Below, one piece after another: positions 51,939 to 62,190 of a DNA stretch of 64,000 nt. Numbering within the stretch: position 1 is the stretch's first letter; every line of letters starts with the position of its first letter. A model generated the notes under the pieces. It was not told where the DNA came from. It made no database searches and was given only the letters and a program-made list of their open reading frames with translations. This DNA is from Kapaibacterium sp044224925 (GTDB lineage: Bacteria > Bacteroidota > Ignavibacteria > Kapaibacteriales > Kapaibacteriaceae): assembly GCA_044224925.1 (NCBI GenBank), contig JBGAJM010000002.1:186001-250000 (forward strand), written 5' to 3'. Position numbers and translations under genes: made by a program.

Positions 51939-54900
51939 TTACTTCTCCCAGTTCCGTTGAGGGATCAAGAGGAATGGCGCCGAGTCGTGACCAAGCGTTG
52001 TTGTTTGCAGTCGAAGAAGGAGCAAGCCGCTACTTTCGGTGTCAAGGGAAATGGGGAACTGATGGATGCCAGACGAAACAGGTGTTGCATCGACAACTTG
52101 TAGACGACGTCCATCGACCGTGAAGGCATCGACCATTATGCTGGTCGCTTCCGGGATCACAACGCCGACGTGATCGTTATCGATCTGCCAGATCCTTGGG
52201 CGTGTTGATTGTTGCACTTGACGAGCATCGAAGGCACAGTACAGCGACAGCAGAAGACCGTCGTTGTTCTGTACACGAACGAATGGTGTACCAAGTGAAT
52301 CCACGCGAAGGAGAAGAGGTGTTCGAATGGATGGACCGAACAACACATCGGCTTCCAGCGAGCAGAACAAGGTTGTATCGCGATACGGTCCACGTGCCGT
52401 GACATCAACGCTTGAAGCGGTCGCTACCGCCTGTGTGGTCGCCGGTTGGAGCATGGCACCATCGTTCACGGTGTTGGTCATGCGTAACTGTGAGGCATCG
52501 TGCGAGATGGTAAGGCGGATCGACCCGCTCGTGGCATTCAAGATCCTCGTCACGTCCGACGTCGTGAGCGTGGTCGGTTGCGTTGGTCGGATGTGAACTG
52601 GGATCGACCTTCGCTCACCCACCATGGCCTGCATGGTATCGAGCGACACATCAACACAGAGCAGCGCCGTCGTGGTGACGTTGATGGTGGTGTCGTTGCT
52701 CGCGAACCAAACGCCGTCGTGCGTGAACGAGATCACCGCCGACTCCGGACCAATGGACTGTGGTGTGATCCGGATCGGAACGCGCGCCACGGCACCGCTA
52801 TCGATACGAAGTGGTGTTGTCGCTGCAAGCGCAACGAATCCGCTGGAGCTTTCCATCGATACGATGTTCAACGGAGTATTTCCAAGATTTCGAATGACCA
52901 TGGTCGTATCGACAACTCTTCCGATACATTGCTCACCCGCATCGACCGTGGCCGTCACAATGTCCATCACGGCCTGTATTCCTCGCGCCCACAGTTCCGG
53001 CTGCGTTGTGATGCTGCAGGTTGGAGAAGAGACGATCTGTAACGCCGCACGGCGCTGTTCAATGTCGGTGGGTGCGGCCGTGATCTGAACATCGATCCCC
53101 TGTGTCGGGGCAAGCATTGTCGGAAGTGCTGTGAGCGGCGTAGCCGTGAACTCGGTGGCATGGAGTCCGACGACGCGAACTGCTCGCACGTCGATCGGCA
53201 AGGTTCCCGAGTTCGTGAGACGGAGTGTCGCGTTCACGGACGCACCAACACGAACATCTCCTGCATCAACGATCGGGATCGCATCAAGCGTGCGCGTCCC
53301 AACGACCATATGCATTGCACGCGTACTGTCGCCGGCCACCGCCGAACGGATCGTCAACGTGCCAACCACATCGCCGTTCGTGGCACTGATGGCCCGGACT
53401 TGGATGCTCACCCTGCTTTTGGCAGGGATCACGAACGGACCCGGTGGTGAGACCGTGAACTCGCCTCGGTCGGAAGTGATCGTGTCGATCTGTACCGGAC
53501 AGGCAGAGGGGTTGTCGATCGTCAGCGCCCTGCTCGCAAGTGTGGACGGACACGTGGTGTCGAACTCAATATCTCCAACAGTTGGTTGGAACGCAGGTAT
53601 CTGCGCTGTTGCTCGCACAACGAGCGTGTCGACCGTTGGTGCCGCAATGCTCGAGACGATCACGTACGACGTGAACACGCCTGGAGTAGCAGAGGTGAAC
53701 ACGATCGGAACCGACGCACGAGCGGCACGCGCGATAGTGATCGGTGTGGTACTCGAGGGATCGATCGAGAACTTCGCAGCATCAGGTCCGCGAACGGTAA
53801 TGCCGTCGACGGTGAGTGCACACCCACCAACATTTTGAATGTTCCAGGGGCCGGCCAGTGTGTCGTTGACGCACACCGTTCCAAGATCGAGCGTGTCGGT
53901 AGTGGATGCAAAGAAGAACTCTGCATGCTTTCCTGTTCCCGTGACGGTCACCGTATCGGCCACCTCAACGGTTCGTACACCTTGGCCCGTGACATTTTCA
54001 CTGTCGCGAACAGCAACGCGGATCGTCGCAACATCGGTGCCCTGTGCAACAGGTGCATATCGTACGCGCACGATCGCTCTTCCATTCGCAGGCACGATCG
54101 TTGGCCATGGTGTGACGATCGAGAACACACCGGGAGGTCCGCTCAACACGCGAACATCAACGATAGGCAAGCATCGAACGCCGTCGAGTTCAACCGGAAC
54201 GTCGATGGTATCAGCCGTTCCCGGACATACCGGTGGCGTTGCGACAGGATCGAGGTTGATCGACCCGAGTAGACCGGGCACGTCAACACACAGTTCTGCA
54301 CGCACAAGGGTATCGGCAACATTTGCAAGGACAGCAATTGGGATCTGGCGTGTTGCACCGATCAAGATCGGATCGATGGCCACTCCAATGACCACGACTC
54401 CGGTCTCACCAACAGCAAGTGTTGATGGGATCACAGTACTCGACAACGATACAGCGCGAACGCCAACCGGCAGACCGGTCATCACAACGCGCAGATTCGA
54501 CGTCGACGTCTTCCCCGTGTTCGTGATCAGATAGATGCTCTGCACGGTGTCGGGTGCATACGGGCTATACATTGGATCGCCACAGGGGATCTCTTCCACG
54601 GTCTCAATGGACGTGCACGAGCCGCCACCGGCAATAGCAATGTCACCGCCACCACCACCCCCGCCGCCACCACCACCGCCGTATGCAACGGTGAGCGAGT
54701 CGACAAGACCCAGCTCCGTCGCAGAACGCAATTCGCGCGCACCGGGTGCAAGAACCTTCTGATCCCAAAGCAAGAGAATGGCACTATCGGTGTAGGACAG
54801 ATTGGTGGCGACGCGTTCTTTCCACGCAACGCGATAGAGTCCCGCCACGTTCTGTGCCGTAAAGTCTGTCCAGTTTCCGAAGAGCACCCTGCTTGGTTCG

Positions 54901-55607
54901 ATCACGCCATCACCACGAAGATTGCCACGCGCGGCCAATCCCGGTGCGATCGGCGTTCCCTCGAGTGCGAGCCAGAACTCAGGGATGCCTTGCGCCACTC
55001 CTTTGTCGAACATCTGCTCGGTGGCACTGAATCCAAAGGCCGTTGCGATCGGTGCTTGATCGTTCTGTCCGATCTTCGTGTCGATCAACTGCAACACCCC
55101 TACCTGCCTTGGAACACGACCACGATTCTGGATCGTGGTGCTCATGCGAATGAACGCTCCGCTTGGCTTCTTCACCGGCTCCATGGTGAACACTGTAATG
55201 ATCGTATCACGTGTACCCGGCATCACCGCTTCTAGTGTGGCGTTGATGCGCGGTCTGCCCGCCACCGTATCGCGAAACAGGTTGAGCACCTTGAGAGGAT
55301 TCGGCGGAGGAGTTGTTTGCGTGATGGTGTCCATTTCAAACGGCAACTGAAACACCACATCGTCGATCTTGATGTGGACATGACTGGTGTAGTTCACCGG
55401 TCGCTTGCCCGTTCCGTCTTCCTGATAGATCAGCGTCTTCGATGGCCCCAGATACTTCGTCGAGATCGCAAAGTGTCCGTTCCCCAACAAGGAGGCAGAG
55501 AGCTTGTAGGGTGGCAAGGCATCAAGAATGGACAAGGATGTTTGCGACGTACATGGCTGCAGCATCACAACGGCGAGCGTGAAGATGAGAGTGAGGTTCT
55601 TCATCAT
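51939..55607 (-). CDS. large secreted choice-of-anchor-D-type protein with poly-Gly tract
   Basis: A 1222-residue exported protein. Signal peptide MMKNLTLIFTLAVVMLQPCT. Residues about 300-325 hold a run of 12 Gly (VAYGGGG to DIAIAGGG). Several immunoglobulin-like anchor-D units follow (for example FEFDTTCPSTLASRALTID-type phrases, TDTLDLGTVCVNDTLAG, ATVDAGEQCIGRVVDTTMV). A cohesin-like segment (MQAMVGERRSIPVHIRP) and a T9SS-type end (VDAFTVDGRRLQVVD, SSGLLLLRLQT) close the protein. The ATG at 55607 overlaps the OmpA gene stop by four bases. It is probably a surface adhesin or structural protein. Confidence 0.75.
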   Translation of the reverse strand: MMKNLTLIFTLAVVMLQPCTSQTSLSILDALPPYKLSASLLGNGHFAISTKYLGPSKTLIYQEDGTGKRPVNYTSHVHIKIDDVVFQLPFEMDTITQTTPPPNPLKVLNLFRDTVAGRPRINATLEAVMPGTRDTIITVFTMEPVKKPSGAFIRMSTTIQNRGRVPRQVGVLQLIDTKIGQNDQAPIATAFGFSATEQMFDKGVAQGIPEFWLALEGTPIAPGLAARGNLRGDGVIEPSRVLFGNWTDFTAQNVAGLYRVAWKERVATNLSYTDSAILLLWDQKVLAPGARELRSATELGLVDSLTVAYGGGGGGGGGGGGDIAIAGGGSCTSIETVEEIPCGDPMYSPYAPDTVQSIYLITNTGKTSTSNLRVVMTGLPVGVRAVSLSSTVIPSTLAVGETGVVVIGVAIDPILIGATRQIPIAVLANVADTLVRAELCVDVPGLLGSINLDPVATPPVCPGTADTIDVPVELDGVRCLPIVDVRVLSGPPGVFSIVTPWPTIVPANGRAIVRVRYAPVAQGTDVATIRVAVRDSENVTGQGVRTVEVADTVTVTGTGKHAEFFFASTTDTLDLGTVCVNDTLAGPWNIQNVGGCALTVDGITVRGPDAAKFSIDPSSTTPITIARAARASVPIVFTSATPGVFTSYVIVSSIAAPTVDTLVVRATAQIPAFQPTVGDIEFDTTCPSTLASRALTIDNPSACPVQIDTITSDRGEFTVSPPGPFVIPAKSRVSIQVRAISATNGDVVGTLTIRSAVAGDSTRAMHMVVGTRTLDAIPIVDAGDVRVGASVNATLRLTNSGTLPIDVRAVRVVGLHATEFTATPLTALPTMLAPTQGIDVQITAAPTDIEQRRAALQIVSSPTCSITTQPELWARGIQAVMDIVTATVDAGEQCIGRVVDTTMVIRNLGNTPLNIVSMESSSGFVALAATTPLRIDSGAVARVPIRITPQSIGPESAVISFTHDGVWFASNDTTINVTTTALLCVDVSLDTMQAMVGERRSIPVHIRPTQPTTLTTSDVTRILNATSGSIRLTISHDASQLRMTNTVNDGAMLQPATTQAVATASSVDVTARGPYRDTTLFCSLEADVLFGPSIRTPLLLRVDSLGTPFVRVQNNDGLLLSLYCAFDARQVQQSTRPRIWQIDNDHVGVVIPEATSIMVDAFTVDGRRLQVVDATPVSSGIHQFPISLDTESSGLLLLRLQTTTLGHDSAPFLLIPQRNWEK
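54647..54683 (-). repeat. poly-glycine trinucleotide tract (12 Gly codons)
   Basis: An uninterrupted CCN/CCA-type run on the plus strand encodes 12 glycines (GGN codons) between YGG and DIAIAGG. The codons are mixed GGT/GGC/GGG, so strict slippage is reduced, but the tract is still a likely length-variable site. Confidence 0.7.
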
Positions 55608-57598
55608 TCCACCGGTGTCGCTACTTCGAGAAGAACGGTTCGGTTATAGCATCGACCTTCAGGCAGATCATTGTCATGGATGAGGGTAGGTCCGGCACCG
55701 ATGGCACTCGACTGTGCAGGGACAACGCGTGCTTGGATGGATGCCAACACGGACTCAGCCCGACGTTGCGAGAGCGACGTGTTATAGGATGCCGATCCGA
55801 TGCGATCTGTGAGTCCGGTGACGCGCAATGACGAGTTCGTGCGAATTCTGCTCCGAACCAGATCGAGCATCGATCGTTGACGGTCATTCACGTTCGGTGA
55901 ATCGAAATCGAAGAAGATCAAGCCAAAGCGCTCGATCACTGAATCCTTCACCACCTCGCCATTGTAGCGGGTTGAACGTACGATACGATGGACCGGTACA
56001 GAACCTCCTCCGCGAACTTGTCCGCCTTCGGGTGTTGATGCCGTGAGTTCAAAGCGAAGTGATGCATCATTTGCCGCACCAAGTGTACGTACGATGTCGG
56101 TGATGGCAGGAGCCCATGCAATGCGGGCGGTCGGAGCTCCTATTCCGTTCGAGGCGAACAGCGCTGCAGAAGTGTTGTCGCGCACGTGCGCAGACCAAGC
56201 CGCGATGCGCTCGGGATGTGCGATAGATGGCTTCAGATCGACGGTTGCAGGTTCGAGCTGACGTTGCACGGAGCGCTGTCGGACGGGAGCGAGAATGTCG
56301 TCGTGTGTTGCCACCAATTCAACACGCCTGTTCTCCGCTCTTCCGTCGGCAACGTTCACATTTGATGCCACCGATGGTAGTACTCGCGATGTAACCGTGA
56401 TACGATCTGCAGCAATGCTCCATGTGTTCGTAAGGTAGTTCTTCACAGCAAGAGCACGTCGCTCCGACAGCGTTGTATCGATCTCCTTGTCATTTGGTTC
56501 ACGACATCCCGTGAGCGTGATCTTCGCATTGGCATTCCGGGTCATTCGTGCACCCACGATGTTGAGGATGTTGTAGTAGATACCAATGGTGGAATCCCCA
56601 TCAACATCGTCCACATATATGGAAGGGTCTGTACTGCGTGCTGCACGATACCGCGATGGGATCGCTGCGGACTGTACGTCAAAGAAGACGTAGGGAAGCA
56701 GCGGCACGATGTCGAGTGAGCGGGTCTCTTGTACTAACACCTCACCATACGGTTTGATCGTGCCATCAGTGGCCACACTCTCAAGGTCCACGCTCAACAC
56801 CGGTTCCGGCAGCACTACCAGAGCGGGCGCCGAGACTGGCGGCGGTGCGTTCACCGTCGATGGTGTCGACTCCGGTGCATCAAAGGAATAGAGCAGACTT
56901 GCTCCTACACGCACGTCGTGCACTCTCCACGCATTTCCATCGACCACGGTCGTAAAGGCATGGGTATATCCGATCTCGGGCTGCACGGTCAGTCGTGTTG
57001 AAACGGGCACAATGGCTCCCATTACAGCCGTTGCAGCGAAACGAAATGCGGTGGCGTTCGGGAAGGTGCTCGACTGGATCACACGCGTCGTTCCACCGGT
57101 GCGGAACTCCAGCGACGATGGCGAGAGGATGGTCTCTTGTTGTTCGAATCCCGCTCGTGTGTTCAGTCCGAATTGCGGACCGAGCCCAACGAAAAAGACC
57201 GGAGAGATCGCATAGGTTGCAAGAAGGTCCAGGTCGATGTAGTCGAGCTGCGTTTGAAGCTCATACTCTGTCGTCATCCTCACCAGCGACCCATCGCTCA
57301 TGGCCGTGTATGGCTGCACATCGTTTGGCGATGTGAACGTTCCGTCTGCTTTGTGGTAGAAGAGGCGTGCAGATGCACCCCATGGACCGGAGATATTTGC
57401 TTGAATGATATTGCCGGCCATCCATCCGGGTGAGGTGGCATCTTGGAACGTCCCGCATTCGATGAGCCCATCGGTCGTTGTGATCGTCCCGTGATGCATG
57501 TTCAGCGCGCCTGCACCAAAGATCCCGAATTGCCACTGCGACAGCTGGGCGGTACACGGAATTGTCAAGAGCATGCACAAGAGCAAGGATCGTATCAT
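55604..57598 (-). CDS. outer-membrane protein with N-terminal barrel and two OmpA-like domains
   Basis: A 664-residue exported protein, signal peptide MIRSLLLCMLLTIPCTAQLS. Residues about 20-240 look like an outer-membrane porin-type region (VGLGPQFGLNTRAGFEQQ). An OmpA-like unit lies at about 330-440 (ITLTGCREPNDKE...LSERRALAVKNYL...RAENRRVELVA). A second occurs at the end (about 560-650: FFDFDSPNVNDRQRSMLD...VTGLTDRIGSASYNTSLSQRRAESV). These would bind peptidoglycan. It is the middle gene of a three-gene operon, with four-base overlaps on both sides. Confidence 0.8.
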   Translation of the reverse strand: MIRSLLLCMLLTIPCTAQLSQWQFGIFGAGALNMHHGTITTTDGLIECGTFQDATSPGWMAGNIIQANISGPWGASARLFYHKADGTFTSPNDVQPYTAMSDGSLVRMTTEYELQTQLDYIDLDLLATYAISPVFFVGLGPQFGLNTRAGFEQQETILSPSSLEFRTGGTTRVIQSSTFPNATAFRFAATAVMGAIVPVSTRLTVQPEIGYTHAFTTVVDGNAWRVHDVRVGASLLYSFDAPESTPSTVNAPPPVSAPALVVLPEPVLSVDLESVATDGTIKPYGEVLVQETRSLDIVPLLPYVFFDVQSAAIPSRYRAARSTDPSIYVDDVDGDSTIGIYYNILNIVGARMTRNANAKITLTGCREPNDKEIDTTLSERRALAVKNYLTNTWSIAADRITVTSRVLPSVASNVNVADGRAENRRVELVATHDDILAPVRQRSVQRQLEPATVDLKPSIAHPERIAAWSAHVRDNTSAALFASNGIGAPTARIAWAPAITDIVRTLGAANDASLRFELTASTPEGGQVRGGGSVPVHRIVRSTRYNGEVVKDSVIERFGLIFFDFDSPNVNDRQRSMLDLVRSRIRTNSSLRVTGLTDRIGSASYNTSLSQRRAESVLASIQARVVPAQSSAIGAGPTLIHDNDLPEGRCYNRTVLLEVATPVE

Positions 57599-60500
57599 CG
57601 GATCACCATGAGCGAATGGGATGAGAGCGTACTACCGTTACGCTGAAGAAGAATGGAATAGAGACCATTGGACAACATGGTGCAGTCGATCGACCGTACA
57701 TCATAGGTAGCGTGTGGTTGGTCGATCATATAGCGAGCGACCACAACACCTTGCATGTCCACGACCTCCATCGAACACGCAGCGCTACCAAGATCGATCA
57801 TCGCGATCGTCGCCGTCTCACGCGCCGGCGAAGGCGCGACCATCATGGCAACGGTATTTGTTGGGCGCACGAGACCGCCACTGTTCACACAGTCTGTACG
57901 AACGACGAGTGTATCGATGCTTGAGAGAACGCATACAGGCGATGAACCACCCTGTGTGAACCACATCTCACCCTGCACATCATTTCCTCGCAGAACGTCG
58001 CAGCGCATCATGAACGTGGCAGATGCGATCGGCGTCGTTGTCGAGACACTGACTCCTGCCTCGCCGGAACCATTCATTGCAATGGTCGTCTGCGTTGCAT
58101 CGATACCCGGCGTCGTCGACGTGATCGATCGAGGTGCCAACAACTGGCCCGGATAGCGGAAGTCCATCGTGAACGTTGCGGGAAGTGAGGACGCCGATGT
58201 GATCGTCAGTGGAATGTCGATCACGTCACCTGCCTGTGCAAGCATGTTCTGCATCGTCGTTTGCACATACTCCACAACACGTCCACTTACAGGCACATCA
58301 ACAGTGCCAAAGGAACCAAGCGCACGAACGGATGCCGTGATCGTTCCCGATCCGGTGGCACGCAAGAGCACACGACCTCGCACTTGCGCACGAGGTGGTA
58401 GTGTTGCCTGTGTGTTCTGAAGGATGGTGTAACCGAGATCGCCCACAACATCAAGGTTCGTGATCGTGATCGTATCGACGGTACTGGCGTTCTCGAAGAC
58501 AACATCTCGTTCTACCGAGTCGCCCGGACAGAGGTCTCCAACAAAGATCGAGTCCGTTACCGACCGGACCGTTCGCGACCGAGGAACGATGCACAGATCC
58601 GCCCTTGCCGCCGTATCACCATCATTGTCGAGATCGACCGTTACACGTTCGACCGCCTCGCGTTGCATCGTGAAGAGGATCTCCAGTTGTTGCGATGCAC
58701 CCGGTGCGATCGTTATCGGCAATGGAGCGGAACCCGCACTGAAAACACCGGCAGTTCCGCCAATGAACCGAATGGATCGGATGGTGACGGGACGGTCAGC
58801 GGGATTCGAAGCCGTGATGTAGAGGGGGATCACCGATCCTTTGACGGCAACAACTGTGTCGCACAAGCCGGATGATGTGGCTACGACCATGGTTCGAATT
58901 CCTCGACCGGAAACCGCCACGGGTAGACGACGTGCACCAACAAAGGTCGTGAGCACGGCAGGTGCTGCTCCGCGCTGCTGCGGTTCAAACTCTATACAGA
59001 CCACCAACGAATCCCCTGGTGCAATGCGCGATCTGCCGATCGGCGATACGATCCGATAGGCCGACGGCGGATCGATGATCAACGAGTCGACCGTTGCAGT
59101 GTCGGTGCCAGTGTTTCTGAGTAGTGTCGTGCAGACGCGTTGTGAAGTGCGAACGGCCACATCACCGATCGTGATGGCATCCGTGAGGACAGATAATGTG
59201 CTTGCAACACCTTCGCCGCGCAAGTGCACGGTGTCGGAGAATGCGCCGCATTCAAGCACCACATCCGCCGTGCGCGTCCCGGGTCTGATAGGACGGAACC
59301 ATGTTCGGATCGAGCGACGTTCACCGGCTGGAATGATGATCACGGTCGTGTCGACTCCCACAGAGAACTCTGCGGTCCCGCTGATGCTGACGCGTCGAAT
59401 ACTGATCGGAAGCAACCACGTGTTCTCGATGACGATGTTCATGCTATCGCTCACGGCTCCCACTTCCGTCTGCTTGAATTCGACATCGGCCGCACGCAAT
59501 GGTTCGTAGATCTCGATGCCGTTGAGCACTGTTCCTGAGCCACTACCGCCTGCAACAATGGGGACGTTGCTCGACGTCATGGCGATGCGGCGCTCACGTC
59601 CGGATTCGATCAGAGACGGCATTGGCGACCACGTACCGGTCGGGTCTGTTGAACTTGGAAGCGAGAAGATCTCACATGAAGCAAGATCACCGCTCTTTCC
59701 ATTTCCTCCCACGATCACGTATGCACTTGACGTATCGACGGGTCCGGCTACAAGTGACCCATCATGTTGCGCCCGTGCATCATTCATGGTGGGTGCGGCA
59801 CGCCATCCACTTTTCACATCATACCATTCACACGAACTCAACACCACGCCCGCTGCATCCCGTCCACCGAACACACGCGCGATCTCGGCTCGATCGCTTA
59901 CACATACGGCATGCGAACGATACACGCGTGGCGGGTTCGCACGGGCATCCCATGCAGTGTTCACCAGCAGTTCCGTCGATGTGGTCGGCCCCGCCACCTC
60001 GCCACCTGCCATAAGCACTAGTGGCTGACCTGTCTGATCAAGTGTTCGATATGCGCCATGTTCGGCGCGTGCGGTCACGGCATCGCCGAGTCGGTCGATC
60101 CGACCTGTGGCAATAGTGATCCTTGTGCTGCCAGTCTGTTTCGTACCACTGCCCAATGCACCCGAAAGCTGAAGGATCCCTCCTGTGACAACGATGCCAC
60201 CTCTTCCATCGGCAACAGCTCTACAGTCTCCAACGGCGACGGGGAGGTCTCCGACATGTTCCCATTGCCAATTGTTCTGTCCTGCGACGTAGCGAAGAAC
60301 GTCGACGCTGGCATTACTGACATAGTTGCCTCCGGTACCTGTATATCCGCCAATTGCATAGCATCGGGATGTTCCGTCTGTGGCTCGAACTTCAACGAGG
60401 GTGAATCGCGTACGTGGGGTTGGAAGCGTGTTCAGTGCGGGCACGACCGAACCGGTCGTCCCTCTGATCACAGCTGTCTGTCCTTGCGTGAGGCCCGTCG

Positions 60501-60660
60501 CGGTATGTCCGCCGACCACGACCACATCACCCGTATGGACCATCACCGCACTGTGTCCGGTCACGGAGGTTGGAAGGGTGGCAAGGCGCATCCAACGGGG
60601 CTGTCCCGCGAACACCGCAGTGGTGGTCCAGAGAAACAACAGAAGGAAACGCTTGCCCAT
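57595..60660 (-). CDS. secreted Kelch / choice-of-anchor-D protein with type IX sorting-type C-terminus
   Basis: A 1021-residue exported protein. Signal peptide MGKRFLLLFLWTTTAVFAGQ. Residues about 20-390 contain Kelch-like blades with GG pairs (VVVVGGHTATGLTQG, CYAIGGYTGTGGNYV, ARVFGGRDAAGV). Next are Ig-like anchor-D units (AADVEFKQTEVGAVSDSMNI, TLSVLTDAITIGDVAVRTSQ), a cohesin-like segment (LAQAGDVIDIPLTITSA) and a T9SS-type C-terminus (CSMEVVDMQGVVVARY, LSNGLYSILLQRNGS). I take the ATG at 60660 for the signal peptide. First gene of the three-gene operon; the stop overlaps the OmpA start. Confidence 0.78.
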   Translation of the reverse strand: MGKRFLLLFLWTTTAVFAGQPRWMRLATLPTSVTGHSAVMVHTGDVVVVGGHTATGLTQGQTAVIRGTTGSVVPALNTLPTPRTRFTLVEVRATDGTSRCYAIGGYTGTGGNYVSNASVDVLRYVAGQNNWQWEHVGDLPVAVGDCRAVADGRGGIVVTGGILQLSGALGSGTKQTGSTRITIATGRIDRLGDAVTARAEHGAYRTLDQTGQPLVLMAGGEVAGPTTSTELLVNTAWDARANPPRVYRSHAVCVSDRAEIARVFGGRDAAGVVLSSCEWYDVKSGWRAAPTMNDARAQHDGSLVAGPVDTSSAYVIVGGNGKSGDLASCEIFSLPSSTDPTGTWSPMPSLIESGRERRIAMTSSNVPIVAGGSGSGTVLNGIEIYEPLRAADVEFKQTEVGAVSDSMNIVIENTWLLPISIRRVSISGTAEFSVGVDTTVIIIPAGERRSIRTWFRPIRPGTRTADVVLECGAFSDTVHLRGEGVASTLSVLTDAITIGDVAVRTSQRVCTTLLRNTGTDTATVDSLIIDPPSAYRIVSPIGRSRIAPGDSLVVCIEFEPQQRGAAPAVLTTFVGARRLPVAVSGRGIRTMVVATSSGLCDTVVAVKGSVIPLYITASNPADRPVTIRSIRFIGGTAGVFSAGSAPLPITIAPGASQQLEILFTMQREAVERVTVDLDNDGDTAARADLCIVPRSRTVRSVTDSIFVGDLCPGDSVERDVVFENASTVDTITITNLDVVGDLGYTILQNTQATLPPRAQVRGRVLLRATGSGTITASVRALGSFGTVDVPVSGRVVEYVQTTMQNMLAQAGDVIDIPLTITSASSLPATFTMDFRYPGQLLAPRSITSTTPGIDATQTTIAMNGSGEAGVSVSTTTPIASATFMMRCDVLRGNDVQGEMWFTQGGSSPVCVLSSIDTLVVRTDCVNSGGLVRPTNTVAMMVAPSPARETATIAMIDLGSAACSMEVVDMQGVVVARYMIDQPHATYDVRSIDCTMLSNGLYSILLQRNGSTLSSHSLMVIR

Positions 60661-60747
60661 GAAACACCCACTCAAATTGAACACTGTCTAACATCGCGGA
60701 ATGATATGTGGAATACAAGGAGGAATTCTTGCATTTTTAGCCGATCC

Positions 60748-62190
60748 ATGAATAACCCGAAGATCATCCAGCTCTTACAAGGCTTTTCCGAAGTGCAGAT
60801 CAAGCGCTTCGTTGATGCTGTACGATCGCCGTTCTTCACCACGAATAGAACACTAGAGCCCCTTGCAGTAGCGATCGCTGCTGCATATCCGTACACAGAT
60901 CCCGGCTTGATCAACGATGAGCAACTACACGCCCGTGCATATCCGGACGAGGAATTCAAATACTTCACATTCAGGAATCGGATCTCGGACCTATACGCCA
61001 TCGCTACACAAGTGTTGCAGTTCGAGCGCTTGGAAAAGAACCCAAGTATGGGAATGCTCCTGAAAGCCCAAGGTCTTCGGATGGTCAAAGCACATGGGCT
61101 CTTTGAGCGCTACATCGAACAGACAACCAAAGAGCTGAGTGCCATTCCTGTGCGAGATGAGGAGTATTGGCTTACACGTTCTCGGCTGCTGGAAGAGGAG
61201 ATGTTGTACCTGACGCTCGTACGTCCACGTACCGATCGTCAGATTCTGCAAGATGAGCTCGACACGTTTCTTCGCTACGCCGTGATGCGCCTGCTTCGCC
61301 AATACACCACAATGGCCCATGAAAAGCCGATGAACGATGTTGGCTTCGCCTTTCATGGAGAACGAGAGATACGGGCGCTGATCGCAGAGCATGCCTTTCT
61401 GCAGGCCGAACCGACCATCATGATGTACACTGCCGTGCTCGACATGATGCGAACGCAGACTGAAATTGCGTATCAGGCACTGAAGAAGATCTACGACGAG
61501 AGCATTCACGAGCTTTCGTACATCGACGGCTATATGGCCAATCTGTTCTTGAGCAGTTACTGTACTGATATGGCCAATGTTCACGGACGCGTAGAGTACT
61601 GGAACGACATCTACGACCTCATGCTTCGGAAGATCGAACTGGGACACCTCGGAGCACACAATCTTCTGTATCCGGATCTCATCTTCACCGTACGTGCCGC
61701 CGGGTACACGGGGCATGAGGCATGGGTGCGCAATTTCATGTCAGAAGTGAGCCCGGCACTTCCCGCTGATGTTCGAGACGACGTGCTCCTCTTCTGCGAT
61801 GCCTTTCTTGATCTGCAAGCGGGCCGACATGCATCCGCCCTTCGTACGTTCGCACAGGTTGGATTGAACGACGACATTTGGAAGGCTCAGATACGCACGT
61901 ATTCCGTGATGTGTCATGTTGCACTTGGTCAATACGAACAGGCAAGATTTGCGTGCGACGCCTTCCGTCACTTCTTGACGAAGGCATCGACCTTGTCGTC
62001 GTACTATCTGCCAACGCTCAAGGAGTTCGTTCGTATCGTTCCAAAGCTTGTGGCCATGCTGGAAACGGGAGGTCGACCCAGTACGGCAAAACGGGAGAAG
62101 CTCATGGCAGAGATCGATGCCATGAGCTCCAACGTGTTCATGATCAAGCAATGGACGCGTACAACTGCGTCAACGATCGCTATCGACTAA
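60748..62190 (+). CDS. conserved helical protein of unknown function
   Basis: A 480-residue soluble, mostly helical protein with no signal peptide. The N-terminus MNNPKIIQLLQGFSEVQIKR, then FVDAVRSPFFTTNRTLEPLA, resembles a group of uncharacterised Bacteroidota/Chlorobi proteins whose opening has the sense of a short helix followed by SPFF/SPYF. The rest may form helical repeats (HASALRTFAQVGLNDDIWKAQ, LGQYEQARFACDAFRHFLTK), so a TPR-like fold is possible. It is divergent from the Kelch operon 87 bases away and its last 11 bases overlap the end of the convergent DUF1501 gene. Function unknown. Confidence 0.7.
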   Translation: MNNPKIIQLLQGFSEVQIKRFVDAVRSPFFTTNRTLEPLAVAIAAAYPYTDPGLINDEQLHARAYPDEEFKYFTFRNRISDLYAIATQVLQFERLEKNPSMGMLLKAQGLRMVKAHGLFERYIEQTTKELSAIPVRDEEYWLTRSRLLEEEMLYLTLVRPRTDRQILQDELDTFLRYAVMRLLRQYTTMAHEKPMNDVGFAFHGEREIRALIAEHAFLQAEPTIMMYTAVLDMMRTQTEIAYQALKKIYDESIHELSYIDGYMANLFLSSYCTDMANVHGRVEYWNDIYDLMLRKIELGHLGAHNLLYPDLIFTVRAAGYTGHEAWVRNFMSEVSPALPADVRDDVLLFCDAFLDLQAGRHASALRTFAQVGLNDDIWKAQIRTYSVMCHVALGQYEQARFACDAFRHFLTKASTLSSYYLPTLKEFVRIVPKLVAMLETGGRPSTAKREKLMAEIDAMSSNVFMIKQWTRTTASTIAID

